A stretch of 64,000 nucleotides of DNA from Plazaster borealis (lineage: Eukaryota > Echinodermata > Asteroidea > Forcipulatida > Labidiasteridae), in NCBI GenBank assembly GCA_021014325.1, contig CM037472.1, positions 24,971,063 to 25,035,062 of the forward strand, in the 5' to 3' direction. Shown here piece by piece: positions 1-10,525 of the stretch. Below the pieces are notes generated by a model. The model ran no database searches and had not been told where the DNA came from. It was given only the letters and a program-made list of their open reading frames with translations. Position 1 is the first letter of the stretch. Each line of letters opens with the position of its first letter. Made by a program: the position numbers and the translations under genes.

Positions 1-800
1 CAGGATTTTATTGATTTATTTGCTGATCTTATTTTACTTACTGATCCCAATAAGTAAATACTACTCATTGTGATAAATCAATCACAGATACCACAAAAAT
101 AGAAACAAGATTATTGGGATGAAGTTTTGGTTTTGTATTTCAGGCATAATCATGAGTTCGTCATTTTAAAATCGCTCTGTACAAAGTGCATTTTGTGGTG
201 TTTACTGTTGTGCTGCACATGTACTATGTACCCAGAGAGATTTGATCTTAATTTCAGATGAACTGACTTATAACAAACTTGACTTTATCTGACCTAAAAT
301 CATCCCTGAATTAAGGATATGGATGTAACAAATGTTGCACCGTCGCCTGAAAAATTGTTCCATGGTGGCATATTTCTCATCACAGTTGAAGATTGAAGTC
401 ACAGTGCCGATAAAATTGTTCCCGACATTTTGTTTATATGGAGACAAACATTCATTGAAAAATAATAATATGCTACAATGCCACAATGCCACAGTGCTTT
501 TTCAGACCTTCGCCATTCAATCTAGTCATGTCAGGTAACAAAATAAACTCACTTGTTTATTATCCAAGGTGAGTGAGCATTCGAACATCAATCATACTGA
601 TCTCTAAACAGTTGAAGTGTCAAACGCACCATGGCTTTCAAACTAAATTGTTAGACTTTTCAAAAGTGAACGTGTATTATGGTCAAAATCAAATACAATA
701 GTCTTTATAGTGATAACTGTTGTTGACACTAACTTTTGCATTGAGCTCAACTGTCTGGGATTTGAAATAACAGGTAAATAGTGCTAAGCAAAGCAAACAG
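1..800. other. no gene seen
   Basis: AT-rich sequence with many stops in all frames. I see no credible splice-bounded exon, repeat terminus or tRNA-like motif. The short open stretches around 268-538 are mirror readings of the same low-information sequence on opposite strands and have no coding character. Confidence 0.5.
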
Positions 801-1078
801 TTTGAGAAAACCATTGTTCCTGTGAAATGTTTCCCTCTGAAATGAAGTCATATTCAAGAACATTGTATCTGAAAACCTAAAAAAAACTGCAACAGCTGAT
901 TTGGATTGTTACAACCAAAATTAAGGACAATGTGTTAACTTGCTGAAAATTGTGCATTGTTTTTCACCACACAACGAATCAAGTTAAAATTTTCACATGT
1001 ATTTGGTTGATCACACAAAACATGAAAACTGTCTGCGACTATTTTGTTAGCTCTACCAATCCTGTATAATACCTTTAA
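800..1078 (+). mobile_element. degraded MITE-like repeat (family B), ends in TTAA
   Basis: This segment is similar along its length to 3985-4946 (outside an insertion there) and to 21468-21650. Shared words include GAAATGAAG followed by CATATTCAAGAA, then GTATCTGAAAACC, CAACAGCTGATTT and GACAATGTGTTAAC/TTAC. The right end, ACCTTTAA at 1071-1078, fits the TTAA-type termini of the other MITEs in the window. The left boundary is not visible. There is no coding capacity, so it is presumably non-autonomous. Confidence 0.6.
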
Positions 1079-1849
1079 CAAGGCCCGATGGGATTTAAAG
1101 ATTAAAGAGTACAAAGGTACACTGTAATATGCTCAAGTTGGTCACATTAACAAGTGAATTGGAGTAGAGAATTGCTGATTAGAGCACTTGGACTGTTAGA
1201 CCACATTTTGAGCACTACAACAGTCATCATCACTTGACAAACAACACTGCCCTCGGTGCCAGCTGTTTCCAGGCTTGAAGTGAAAGAGCAGCGTTTGAAA
1301 TTCCGCACAGCCACCTGACACAGGAGATATTTACATTATCTCCAGAATAAACCACATTTTGGAACTAGAGTTGTTCCTCTATACACAGGCACATGTGACG
1401 TTTGTGGACAGAAAAGAGCTTTGGGTACACATTGCCAAATATAGTAGTGGGCGGAGCAACGCAGAGTCAGTTGGAATTTTGTCAAGGACTTTTATACAGC
1501 TATCTATTATGAGCACTGTCTGAAGTGGAAAGGTATTTCCCAATCCATTCTATTGTTAGAAATGACATAGTCTGTGGAAATTGTCACAAGCCATTGGTGG
1601 AAGCCAGCTACACTTTCAGCCAATCATAAATGGCTACATTTACTTCCTTCTCCAGGCTATAGTTATTCAGTTGGTGCTGGTTTTTTTTTATGGTAGTCTT
1701 TTATTGGTCACTGTATTTGGTGTGCACATTTTGTGCAGTAGATTGTCATTTGTCATTTTACCTGTTTGACAGTGAAAATTGAATTTGTATCTTTTAAAAA
1801 AAATTGACAATTAATGCAAATCTAATCTAAACTACTCTACTAGATTGAA

Positions 1850-1996
1850 ATGTTTTTGGGTGAACATTTTTCCAAACCATATTACTTTGAAGGGAATCCT
1901 TTATCAAAATTGTTTAGCTGCAGTGCTTCTCACCGCAAGTAAGTTTTTATGGCCATTATTTTTGGAGTATTTACCAATCTATGACCCTACCTTTAA
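1850..1996 (-). mobile_element. truncated TTAA-type MITE
   Basis: The right-hand half resembles 9260-9412: AACCATATT, GGGAATC, an AGCTGCAGTGC word, CAAGTAAGTT, then a terminal CCTTTAA. The other end is missing or too diverged to place. Orientation is arbitrary, set to match the related copy. Confidence 0.5.
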
Positions 1997-3228
1997 GTAA
2001 TCACTCGCACAGTTTCACCATTGGTTGGTTTCAGGTTGTATCACACTTTGCTTTATACTGAATACTTATATCCATCAGGGCCTAAGTTAACCACATGCCG
2101 GTATAACTGTTCATGACAAAAATACAGCAAGTAAAAAGATTTCTGGAATTTGAAAATGAAATTCAACACACTTGACAAACCTAGCACCGAGACAAAAGTT
2201 AATAAAACAACACTAGGAAAATGAAGTTCAGATTTGCAATGAGAAAGTGTGAGCCACATTATCATTTGAAACGTAGACCATCACAGAGCTTGATTAACAC
2301 AAACGGACCAAGTAATTTTCTATAAATAGGTTGAGGGGTCTAATTGGTCAAATTCAGTGGAAGTTGCACTTGTAGTTCTTAATCTTCAGCTTGTCTGTTT
2401 TTTTAACAATAGGTTTTAGAATTTTACACAAGAAGTCCCCACTATTATGAACATAGTAACTTTGAATAACTTCTGATATGTAAATAAACCATGCCCAAGA
2501 TTGCTGACTTCCCTCCACCACTTGTGTTGTATTTTGTACTTATTTTTGGACAATAGGTTTTAAGTGTTCTCTTATCCCACCACCACAACATTCATTGGCT
2601 AATAGTCCTCAGGGTACAAACTGTCAAAACAAAGTACAAGCAAATACTTCACAAACAAGATATGTCCTTCAAGCTTTCATGTTCCTGGTCTTTAGTCATT
2701 TCAGAACACTTAACGTGTCCGAATTATTACATGAGTTATGACACTCCTCCAAAGGAAGCCCAATCCCCAGCCCCGCCCAACCCTGGTTACAAATCAAACA
2801 GAAGACTATTTTGTTTAAAGAAATTTGACTTTGTTGATGCATGCCATGGTTGATGTCAGTAGCATCGTGGACATTTCCTTCCTCCATATTAACATTATAT
2901 TTGAAAATGTGAAGACTATAAACTGAAAGATACTTGTAGTTTTTCTTGTGAACAGCTTTAGACCCAGACTTTTTGTTTAAAGTTTTAACATTATGGGACA
3001 AATCTTTCCATTCATTAGTTTTTCTTCTAGTTGTCCTATAGTACACACTCAAAACTTTAGAGACAAATTTAGAGAGGAAATACGTTAACAAATCCCTGAA
3101 ACAATTATACTTGCATCAGTTGTTCATAAAAAGGGTGTTCAGCCAATCATTTGATCACTTTCAAAATGTGGTTGTTCTTTGATGTTATTGCTTCATTAAC
3201 CCACCAACAATCAACCTTCAACCTTCAG
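1997..3228. other. no gene or identified repeat
   Basis: Unique AT-rich DNA. A 131-codon minus-strand open stretch at 2696-3091 is lysine/asparagine/tyrosine rich, has no splice context and no recognisable domain, and is best treated as chance. The segment ends in a pyrimidine-rich tract (3205-3228) that acts as the presumed acceptor of the exon at 3229. Confidence 0.4.
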
Positions 3229-3386
3229 ACCTGTCATTCTGTTCGCCGAGTTCTGTTGACACACCAGTCTCAAAGCATTTTGAGCTTGAGGTTTTTAGAG
3301 AGGTCACACTGGTCAGTATGGTACATGCGGACATCAACTTTGCCTTCATTCAAACACAAAAGAAGCCTTTTAGTTCACTCATGGAG
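3229..3386 (+). CDS. putative internal exon, unknown protein
   Basis: A 158-nt open segment bounded by a good acceptor (CAACCTTCAACCTTCAG ending at 3228) and a donor (ATGGAG|GTAGGA at 3386/3387). The frame that uses the whole segment enters with two bases of a split codon and leaves in phase 0, giving 52 full codons. It reads CSPSSVDTPVSKHFELEV, then FREVTLVSMVHADI, then a Lys-containing stretch ending SSLME. Composition looks like a soluble, partly helical protein. No signal peptide, membrane segment or diagnostic motif is visible and I do not recognise a family. No phase-compatible partner exon was found nearby, so the transcript structure is unknown. A chance open stretch of this length is possible; the two splice signals and protein-like composition are the support. 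Confidence 0.42.
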
Positions 3387-3488
3387 GTAGGATCACTTGA
3401 CTACTTCAAAAACACATGAACAAGGAGGTTCTCTAATGAGCAGACCTTGCTTGTGAACAATCACACTCTCTCACAAAAAAATAGTTTG

Positions 3489-3620
3489 ATGGGACTTCCG
3501 AAAGCTGGTGGAGGAAATCTTTTGAAGTCACTCGCTGGGCTTTACTATGGACTGACCTTTCTTGGGGCTTTTGATTATCTCGGGCCCAAGGGCTTTGAGT
3601 GCAATCAAATGGTCTACTGA
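3489..3620 (+). other. GC-richer open segment, 43 codons, status unclear
   Basis: This patch is clearly richer in G and C than its surroundings. One plus frame is open from an ATG at 3489 to TGA at 3618-3620 and reads MGLPKAGGGNLLKSLAGLYY, then GLTFLGAFDYLGPKGF. The minus strand is also open across it. It lies 102 nt after the exon candidate at 3229-3386 but is not in a frame continuous with it, and the upstream acceptor is poor. It could be an exon fragment, a conserved non-coding element or chance. Confidence 0.2.
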
Positions 3621-3984
3621 ACATTGACCACATAAACCACAGGGTCTGTGTTTATTATTGGGGAAACCCCAAAACTGACAGGCCAAACACTTCACATGGG
3701 ATTCTCAAAAGCCCAGAGTAATCTTGCACACTTGTCTGATGGTGCAAGGCATGAAATGATATTTTGTATTTCTGCAATCTATAGGGAATGGTGTAAGCCG
3801 ACAATAGAGGGCGTCGTTCACAACAAGAACGGAAGTCTTCAATGTAGCAGGCCTGACTTAAAAGTTTTATGATCAATGGTTCTACATATAATTTTGTTGT
3901 ACAATGGATTTGAAGTTTGTATATACCTCCGGGGAAAACAAAAAATACAAGATTAGTAATAAGGATAAAAAAAATCATTGTTAA

Positions 3985-4946
3985 ATTTTAGTCTGAAAGC
4001 TTAACCATTATGGGGTTCATACTGGAACCATTTTTTGCCGTGAAATATTTCCCAATCGAGAAAACTGTATCTGAAAACCTACAAAACCCCAGCTGATTTT
4101 CAGTTTTGGACAATGTGTTTACATGCTGAAAATTGTGCATGGTTTTCCAATATTTTCTCCTGACTCACACAACGATGAAGCCAAGATTTAGACAGGTTTG
4201 TTATTTCATGTGTATATCATCACTGATGCCACAAAGTAGCACACAGTGTACAAAACCACTTTTTTTTTCTTCAGATTTCAGATTTGTACATATTTAAACA
4301 ATGTTAACTGAGGCCTACAACTTCATGAAGTTTCAACGCTTCATGAGCTTTACATTTTTAATTACGGTAATGAGGGTTTGCAACTTTGCACCGAACCTGA
4401 CATTTTTTGACACCACGAAGTAGCACTGAGATTCAATTTGCCATTGAAACACACGGCGCGCACACACCTCAAAAATGAAAAAAACATTTTCACGAAGTAG
4501 CACTGCAATCTTGTGTGTAGAGCGCGCGCGTGACCTACATTATCTAGGTCACAAACACGCATAGTAATACATGGCAGTGCTACTTCGTGAAAACGAAAAA
4601 GGGCCATTTTTGTTAATTTTCGACGTCACGAAGTAGCACGCACCTTTCTTACTTTATTGCTTCTTAATTTAGGACGAAAAACATTAAAGAGCACTGTTTA
4701 AATGAAGTTCAATGCATCAAGTCTCCACTGTAAGAAAACTAGTTGAAAATACCCTAACATTTTGTAGGAAAGCTTAATTTTAAAAAGTGTTTAACTTAAA
4801 ATGCCGTTTTCTCTGATTGTTACTTTTTACTGGTATCGACCTCTCTGCTACTTCGTGGCGTCGGTGACGATATGATCACACAACAAAACATGAACACTGT
4901 CTACGACTATTTTTTCAGATCTACCAATCCTGTATAGTACCTTTAA
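3985..4946 (+). mobile_element. family B MITE split by an insertion at 4217-4870
   Basis: The left part (about 3985-4216) and right part (4871-4946) together align with the copy at 800-1078. Before the gap come GTATCTGAAAACCTAC, CAGCTGATTT and GACAATGTGTTTACATGC. After it come GATCACACAA, AACATGAACACTGTCT, CTACCAATCCTGTATAGTAC and a terminal CTTTAA. The interruption falls between CATGTGTA and TGATCACAC, where the uninterrupted copy has only a few bases. The left end is uncertain. Confidence 0.65.
4217..4870 (+). mobile_element. 654-bp nested DNA element, TA target duplication
   Basis: The termini form an inverted repeat of about 27 bp: left TCATCACTGATGCCACAAAG, right the complement of TCGTCACCGACGCCACGAAG, both continuing into TAGCA. 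It is flanked by TA at 4215-4216 and 4871-4872, and removing it restores a family B MITE. TIRs with a TA duplication are the Tc1/mariner signature. No transposase is encoded, so it is non-autonomous. A 13-bp TIR-derived word, CACGAAGTAGCAC or near, recurs at 4230, 4414, 4491 and 4627 and inverted at 4577 and 4846. Alternating purine/pyrimidine GCGC runs lie near 4455-4470 and 4520-4532. Confidence 0.75.
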
Positions 4947-5279
4947 TGAAACAATTCTGCGCATGATACTTGAACCTTGATCATGCATTTTTAAAATACC
5001 AAACTAGGCCTGTAGAGGATTTAATGAAAACCAATACAACTAAGCTTGTTTCTTTGAAAGAACTCAACATTGGTCATGAAACATGCTTCATACTGGAACA
5101 CCAATAATTAATTCCTCTACAAGTCTGTAAAGTTGTAAAAGGAATGTTTGCTGTCCTTCCAAACCTTTTGGGGATTCATTCTCATTATAAACATAGACCT
5201 TTATTATGGTGTGGCAATCTTGATTTTCACCAATCTGAACCAGTGTAACCCAATCTAAGCTGAATCAAAAAATTAGTCT
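4947..5279. other. no gene or repeat recognised
   Basis: AT-rich unique sequence between the split MITE and the large inverted repeat. No splice-bounded open frame was seen. Confidence 0.4.
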
Positions 5280-5913
5280 GGTTCATTTTTCAGTGCAATG
5301 AATACTAGCATTCAGGGAACATGACCAAGATGGTGGCAGCATGCTAAAGGTCTATTTAAACAGATAATGCAAGATGTCAATTATGCCAACCACTTTATCT
5401 TCGACAAACAACAAGATTTCTGGAAGCTGTAACAAAGACAAACAATTCTTTCCCCAGAATGAGAATAAAAATAACATTCAAGAAACTTCCAAACAATTCC
5501 TACATTTCATTTCCACAAAAATAAATCAAGTTGTCCAAATAAATTGTGTTGTTCAAATTTTAAAAAGTTGACACAATAAAATCTTTTGAAACAACTTTCA
5601 AGTTTTAAAAGATTTTATTGTGTCAACTTTTTAAAATTTGAACAACACAATTTATTTGGACAACTTGATTTATTTTTGTGGAAATGAAATGTAGGAATTG
5701 TTTGGAAGTTTCTTGAATGTTATTTTTATTCTCATTCTGGGGAAAGAATTGTTTGTCTTTGTTACAGCTTCCAGAAATCTTGTTGTTTGTCGAAGATAAA
5801 GTGGTTGGCATATTGACATCTTGCATTATCTGTTTAAATAGACCTTTAGCATGCTGCCACCATCTTGGTCATGTTCCCTGAATGCTAGTATTCATTGCAC
5901 TGAAAAATGAACC
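5280..5913. repeat. near-perfect 308-bp inverted repeat (hairpin)
   Basis: The left arm (5280-5587) and right arm (5607-5913) are reverse complements separated by a 19-nt spacer. By eye the only difference is a single-base indel, AATTATGCC in the left arm against AATATGCC in the right. The same 62-residue open stretch therefore appears on both strands and is not a gene. A transcript through it would form about 300 bp of almost uninterrupted dsRNA. There are no clear target duplications or internal ORFs. A real recent foldback or inverted duplication, or a fold-back sequencing/assembly artefact, are both possible. Confidence 0.9.
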
Positions 5914-6638
5914 ATTTAAAAGCTTCAGGAGGCACCTTTATTTTAAACACCTTTCAGATGATGTCTATACACAAACCAGTCACTGTCAGTGCACTGAAGA
6001 AATCCTATTGTTTAGAATTTAGATCCAGCTTAGGAACAATTCCCCCCATTCTCTCTGACTAATTGTAGCCTTGGGGATAACAAATCTGCTTAATATCATC
6101 CCTCCCACTAAAACCTGCAGACTTTCACAAAATTGAATATTTGTCTTATAGAAAAAAACCCCAGTAAGGCACAGATCAAAAAAGTGCATAAGGATTATGG
6201 CAGGACACTTACATGGGTTTAGGTACTATTAGTACAGGGGTGGATCAAAGCTTAACAGGAATAACCCCTTCACAATCAAGGAAATCTAGTGGCTAGGCAC
6301 TCTAGAAATAGCTTTAGACCATAAGCCAGGAGGAGTTAAAGTTCTGGTTAATGTTTGGTATAGGAGCTTGTTATTCTTCTTCTGGATTGGGTGGGGGGGG
6401 GAAGGAAGACACCAAAGCAGGCTGTCTGTCCTGTTGATTGTAGGTCACAAGGAAAGCGCTTCAAGCATGATCTTGTGGACATGGTGAGATAATAGTTGCA
6501 ATAAATGCAACGATTTTTGGTTGGGAAAAGCTTTGGTTAATATCAAGAATGAATGTAATTTGAATGTATCCAATCTCATTTGACAGATAAAATGCAAGTC
6601 TTTTAGAGATGATATTTTATCTTTGCTTGAAACTATGT
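5914..6638. other. no gene seen
   Basis: Unique sequence with a G run at about 6391. A minus-strand acceptor-like tract near 5997 leads only into a 13-codon open stretch and was not called. Confidence 0.4.
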
Positions 6639-7047
6639 GGCGTGTCGTGGCCGAGCGGATAAGAACACCGAACTCAAGCTCTGGTGTTTCTGATCAGCAG
6701 AGTGTGGGTTCGAATCCCAGTCGCGACACTTGTGTCCTTAAGCAAGACACTTAAACATATGCTTCGTCCTTCGGATGGGACGTTAAGCCGTAGGTCCCGC
6801 GTGTTGTGTAATGCACGTAAAAGAACCTAGTGCACTTATCGTAAAGAGAAGGGGTTCGCCCCGGTGTTCCTAGTTTGATTGGCTGCATATTGCACCACAG
6901 CACCTTGTAAACCATTACATGGTGCTATGTAAAGGAGTAGGTCTGATACTTCAACACGTAACTCCACGTACCTTGTAGGAAAAATACTGAGCGCTTTGAG
7001 ACACCCATCGGGAGTATAAAGCGCTATATAAGAACTGCGTATTATTA
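6639..7047 (+). mobile_element. full-length tRNA-derived SINE (family S1)
   Basis: The 5' head at 6642-6729 resembles a class II tRNA (Leu/Ser type). GTGTCGT at 6642-6648 can pair with GCGACAC at 6723-6729 as a 7-bp acceptor stem with one G-T pair. A-box TGGCCGAGCGG, a long variable arm and B-box GGGTTCGAATCCC are intact. A conserved body follows: AAGCAAGACACTTAA, CTTCGGATGGGACGTTAAGC, then CACGTAAAAGAACC. The 3' tail is AAAGCGCTATATAAGAACTG followed by CGTATTATTA. Other copies are at 11340-11588 (minus), 31737-32095 (minus), 49480-49806 (minus, divergent) and 52657-53073 (plus). The body recalls the broadly distributed animal SINE core superfamilies, but I could not verify which. Transcription would be by Pol III from the head; mobilisation would need a partner LINE not present here. 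Confidence 0.88.
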
Positions 7048-8059
7048 AACTGGGAAGAGGTGCCTGAACAAAATGCACGCACAAGCCAGATGTGAAAACT
7101 TCTTTTTACATTTCATATACTACAGCCAGACTTCTTCACTTCTATGTTCTAATTTACCACTCAAAAGTGGCGGTATATCATTAGTCACAATGTCATTTCA
7201 ATAATATCACTCAATTATCATTTTGAAGGCTCATTTACACCAATCACTTTAATGTCTCCTCTTTGAAGAAAGAAGAAGGGAAAAAAGGTCAAAACAGGAA
7301 TATTTATCACCAGTTTTAAAGGAAGGTGCCCTTCCAGGAACTGATTGAATGCAGTTATATTTGTTGGTGTTACTTCTTGATAAACATAATTTTTTAATGC
7401 ATTTTTAATGATACTTTTTACATATAGGCCTACCTACAAAGTTTCCATCATCCATATTGTTTGTCTAGACAGTGGTTTCCGGCACACCCATCTTAATTTC
7501 AAAAAGTGAAGTGTCTGTTTTTCTTTGGTGCACTTAGAAATCCTTAGAAAACTAAACAAATGGTCAACCTCAATTTATTAGTTGTTTGAAGGCCTGTGTT
7601 ATTAACAAATCCATTGCATGGTAGCCAAATTGTGGTAACATGTTGCTTTTGATATAGTAAATCACCTTCCTTTTCACAACCTGCTCTTTAATCTTCTATT
7701 AAAAAAAGTTGATGAAACCATGGAGGTAGAAATATTTCTACCTCCATGATGAAACTATCACTGCAACTATGATCAGTTTGGAAACCTTGCAGTAATTTTT
7801 GTATGGTTTATAACAATTACAATAGAGTTAGTATGAATTTGTATTTTTGGTTTGTAACAAAATCCATCAGTAACCCCCCCCCTCGCACAAGAACCCAAAA
7901 ATAAAACAAAAACAAAAGAAAACCAGTAAACCAAATATAAAACAAGCTGAACTACCTGGAGTCTGATTTATGAAACTTGATGTGAAATATAATATTTTCT
8001 CCACATGGGGATTCAGGTTAATGGGGTGGGGATTGGTAACTGGGTTGAATTGCGCTGCA
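7048..8059. other. no clear gene; contains a 30-nt perfect palindrome
   Basis: AT-rich. A very pyrimidine-rich minus-strand acceptor-like tract (7261-7290) leads into the 13-codon stretch GDIKVIGVNEPSK before a stop; too short to call. The palindrome at 7719-7748 is listed separately. Confidence 0.4.
7719..7748. repeat. 30-nt perfect palindrome built on CATGGAGGTAGAA
   Basis: CATGGAGGTAGAAAT is followed directly by its exact reverse complement. A sister palindrome with the same 13-nt arm lies at 34421-34446, an imperfect relative at 12732-12763, and a half-site at 34969. It may be the centre of decayed foldback elements; a protein-binding palindrome is also possible. Confidence 0.8.
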
Positions 8060-8156
8060 TCACATAATGACCCCGGGGTCGTGACATAATTGGCAGACAT
8101 GAATCTGCTGGTGGACTTGGTAGGGAGCCAAGTCATGCTTTATGATGAGCTGCACA
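8060..8156 (-). CDS. putative terminal exon, unknown protein
   Basis: On the minus strand a strong acceptor (CTAGTCTCCTCCTCTGTC, then TGCTGCAG) ends just before 8156. The frame with one carried-over base is open for 31 codons to TGA at 8060-8062: VQLIIKHDLAPYQVHQQ, then IHVCQLCHDPGVIM. It ends with a Cys-x2-Cys pair and no membrane segment. It would need an upstream exon ending in phase 2. No clear poly(A) signal was located downstream (lower coordinates). A 31-codon stretch can be open by chance, so the acceptor is the main support. The family is not recognised. Confidence 0.3.
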
Positions 8157-9018
8157 CTGCAGCAGACAGAGGAGGAGACTAGATCATGTGCTCAGGTGAT
8201 ACATTCATGGTGGACAGGGTGGGTGGGTGTGCGTGGGCCATGGGGGATGGAGTTGGGGTGGGGAGAAGGAGAAGGAGGATTTACAACCAAGAGATGGGAG
8301 TGGGTGTAATGATTGATTCCAATTATTACATTTCAAGACTCTTCTCAAATCATTTTTGTTCAAGTCATCGTACAGGTAGTTTTTTTTGTTTGTTGTTCTT
8401 CTAAGCACTTGTGCTTAGAGACTTTCTCCTGAAGGTGTTAGGTGCTTATATATAAATACAGTTGATATCATTCTCATTACTATTGATTCTCCCACTCTCT
8501 GGCTACCGTACTAACAATAAACAGTTACATTGAGTATAAAACAGATGGGAGAATAGTAGTGAACTTGGTTATAGAACTTGCGGAGACAAACTTTGGCCCC
8601 AAGTCAGATTTTAAACATGAAAGTGAAAGGTGAGAACATTTTGTAGGAATGACGCACCCGGCACTGGTGACTTTTCAGAAAAGGATCAATTTGATCAAAT
8701 CCATAACATTTCTAAAGTGTACAAGAGATAAATAAACTAACACAGACATGAAAAGTACACGAAGCTTGAGAAAAATAATCACAGAGTGGTGCTTACTGTG
8801 AGATTTGTCACAAGTTTAAAGCTTTCTACAACGTTTTCGAAACCAAAGCTTTTTTGCACCAAACCAGTTCTGCACTGGCAGTCAAGAAATCTGCTTTAGA
8901 ATGTGGAAGGTGTTGGGTTCAAATCCCACTCCAGATGCCTGCGAGTCCTCCAACAAAAGTTGAAAACTATACAGTGCTTTATCGTCCTTAGGTGGTAACA
9001 ATTTAAGTCATATTGTTC
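8157..9018. other. no gene seen
   Basis: It starts with the pyrimidine-rich (minus strand) acceptor tract of the preceding exon. It then holds a G-rich patch at 8210-8280, a TGGGTTCAAATCCCACTCC word at 8912-8930 that resembles a lone B-box with no matching A-box, and AT-rich DNA. Confidence 0.4.
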
Positions 9019-9412
9019 TTAAAGGCAGAGTATACCTTTTGTTTTGGAACCGTTTGATTGTTTTAATCCTATATAAATGTACATAGGCCTATACAATACA
9101 ACTAACCTGTGAAAATTCTGTGAAAATTTCAGTTCAAAAGGTGGTAGTGTTTTGAGATTTCGCCGAAAATCTGGAGCGGTTATTCCAAGCAGGAAGAATA
9201 ATTCGGAATTGAAATACACAATCTCAGAAACGTTTAATGCAGAAACGTTTCTCAGATTGACAATCTTTTGAATCCCTTTCTCTAAAACCATATTCCTTAG
9301 GAGGGAATCGTTTCTCAAAATGCTATACATTATCAACAGCTGCAGTGCCTCTTACCAAGTAAGTTGTTAGGGTCATTCATTTTTGAATTACCAAACGTAT
9401 ACCCTCCCTTAA
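9019..9412 (+). mobile_element. TTAA-flanked MITE, family A2
   Basis: It starts TTAA|AGGCAGAGTATACC at 9019 and ends GGTATAC-type sequence (CGTATACCCTCCC|TTAA) at 9412, with a degenerate inverted terminal repeat that includes CAAAACG/TTTGGTAATT-like sequence. Both ends carry TTAA. TTAA duplication with AGG termini is typical of Kolobok/T2-type and piggyBac-type elements; the AGG start favours the former. A truncated relative is at 1850-1996. No transposase. Confidence 0.65.
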
Positions 9413-10525
9413 TCCTCAATTCAACAATTACGTCATTTAGACATGTATTAAAACAAACACAAAACTGAGTCCATTACAAAATGAACATCTATAGACAGTG
9501 GATCCTAACAGTGGTTGGTTGGAGAAAAAAAATCAGAAAAAAGTGTTGTATCAACAAAAAATTCTCCTTTGGGACTGCGTCTATGATTTGTGTGAATGAT
9601 CTTTAGACCTCCTTTCTGGGACAGCTGATTTGACCTTCAAGAGTACGAGATATAAATTTGGGAATTATTTATGATTTCTTGAAGTGCATGCACATTTTTT
9701 CTTCTTCTGAGAAAGTATTGTTTGGTAATGTAGCAATACCAGATATATCTTGTACTCAATGTGAAAGGTTAAGTAGTTGTATATGAAGACCGATCTATGG
9801 TTACATGGTTTCCAAAAATAGTTATGCACGCCATAGATTACATTTCAGGAAAATGTTTGTGACATACAGAAGATGATAGCCATTTTCTGACAGGTATTTC
9901 TCTGTAAAGAGAATTCACATAACGAAATTCCTGTAATTTTCTGTGGCTCATCGATGGACAAAAGGATTAGAAAATCCTGAAAGACAATTTAACAGGGAAA
10001 ATCGCTCAACTGTGGTCAATGAAAGTTTGTAACCTCTCCTCCAACCAACCTCCACCTCCTGCAAACGTCTGCAGTGAATCAAAACAATTTTAGACACAAT
10101 ATTCCTTGATAACTGAAACAAACAAACAAACAAACAAACAAACAAACAGTAGTTTGAATGTGTACTGCTCATTCCCAGAGAGTAAGGATACCTGTAGCAA
10201 TCATCTTTTTTAACCAAACATTCCACACAAAAAAGAAAGAAAATCTCGGTCTCTGACCTCCACACTTAAGAAACCTATAGGTCCAGTATACAATTAAATA
10301 TCACCAACAGACGTTAATATGGCACTTTTATAGCACTTATGATCTTGGGCTTGGAGCCAATAACAAAGTGAAAGTTTTGTTTCGTATTTCCTACAATCTC
10401 TCCAGTGACTCTATCAAATCTTTCAAAGACCAACTGCAGACTATCAAATTTTACCTGCACAAAATGTGAGAATGTAGCCTTAGGGGGTCCTTGATCTGAT
10501 CACGCATCAACTGCTTCAAAGTCTC
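9413..10525. other. no gene; contains (CAAA)n
   Basis: AT-rich, with a short (CAAA)n microsatellite at about 10117-10148. Open stretches on the minus strand read the microsatellite as a CLFV repeat and are spurious. Confidence 0.45.

Noticed and set aside
2696..3091. 131-codon minus-strand open frame
   Set aside because: No splice context, composition typical of AT-rich noncoding DNA, no motif.
3229..3386. Dynein heavy chain exon
   Set aside because: The FELEV...LVSMVHADI pattern loosely recalled dynein heavy chain C-terminal sequence, but identity is low, the conserved GxxxMS-type continuation is absent and no other dynein exon was seen.
5374..5826. The same 62-residue protein on both strands
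   Set aside because: It is simply the two arms of the inverted repeat; composition (Asn, Lys, Gln, Ser) and lack of context argue against coding.
6642..6729. Functional tRNA-Leu/Ser gene
   Set aside because: Acceptor stem and boxes are good, but it is fused to the conserved SINE body and tail and recurs as such, so it is a SINE head.
9948..10265. Open frame with CLFV repeats
   Set aside because: Translation of a (CAAA)n microsatellite.
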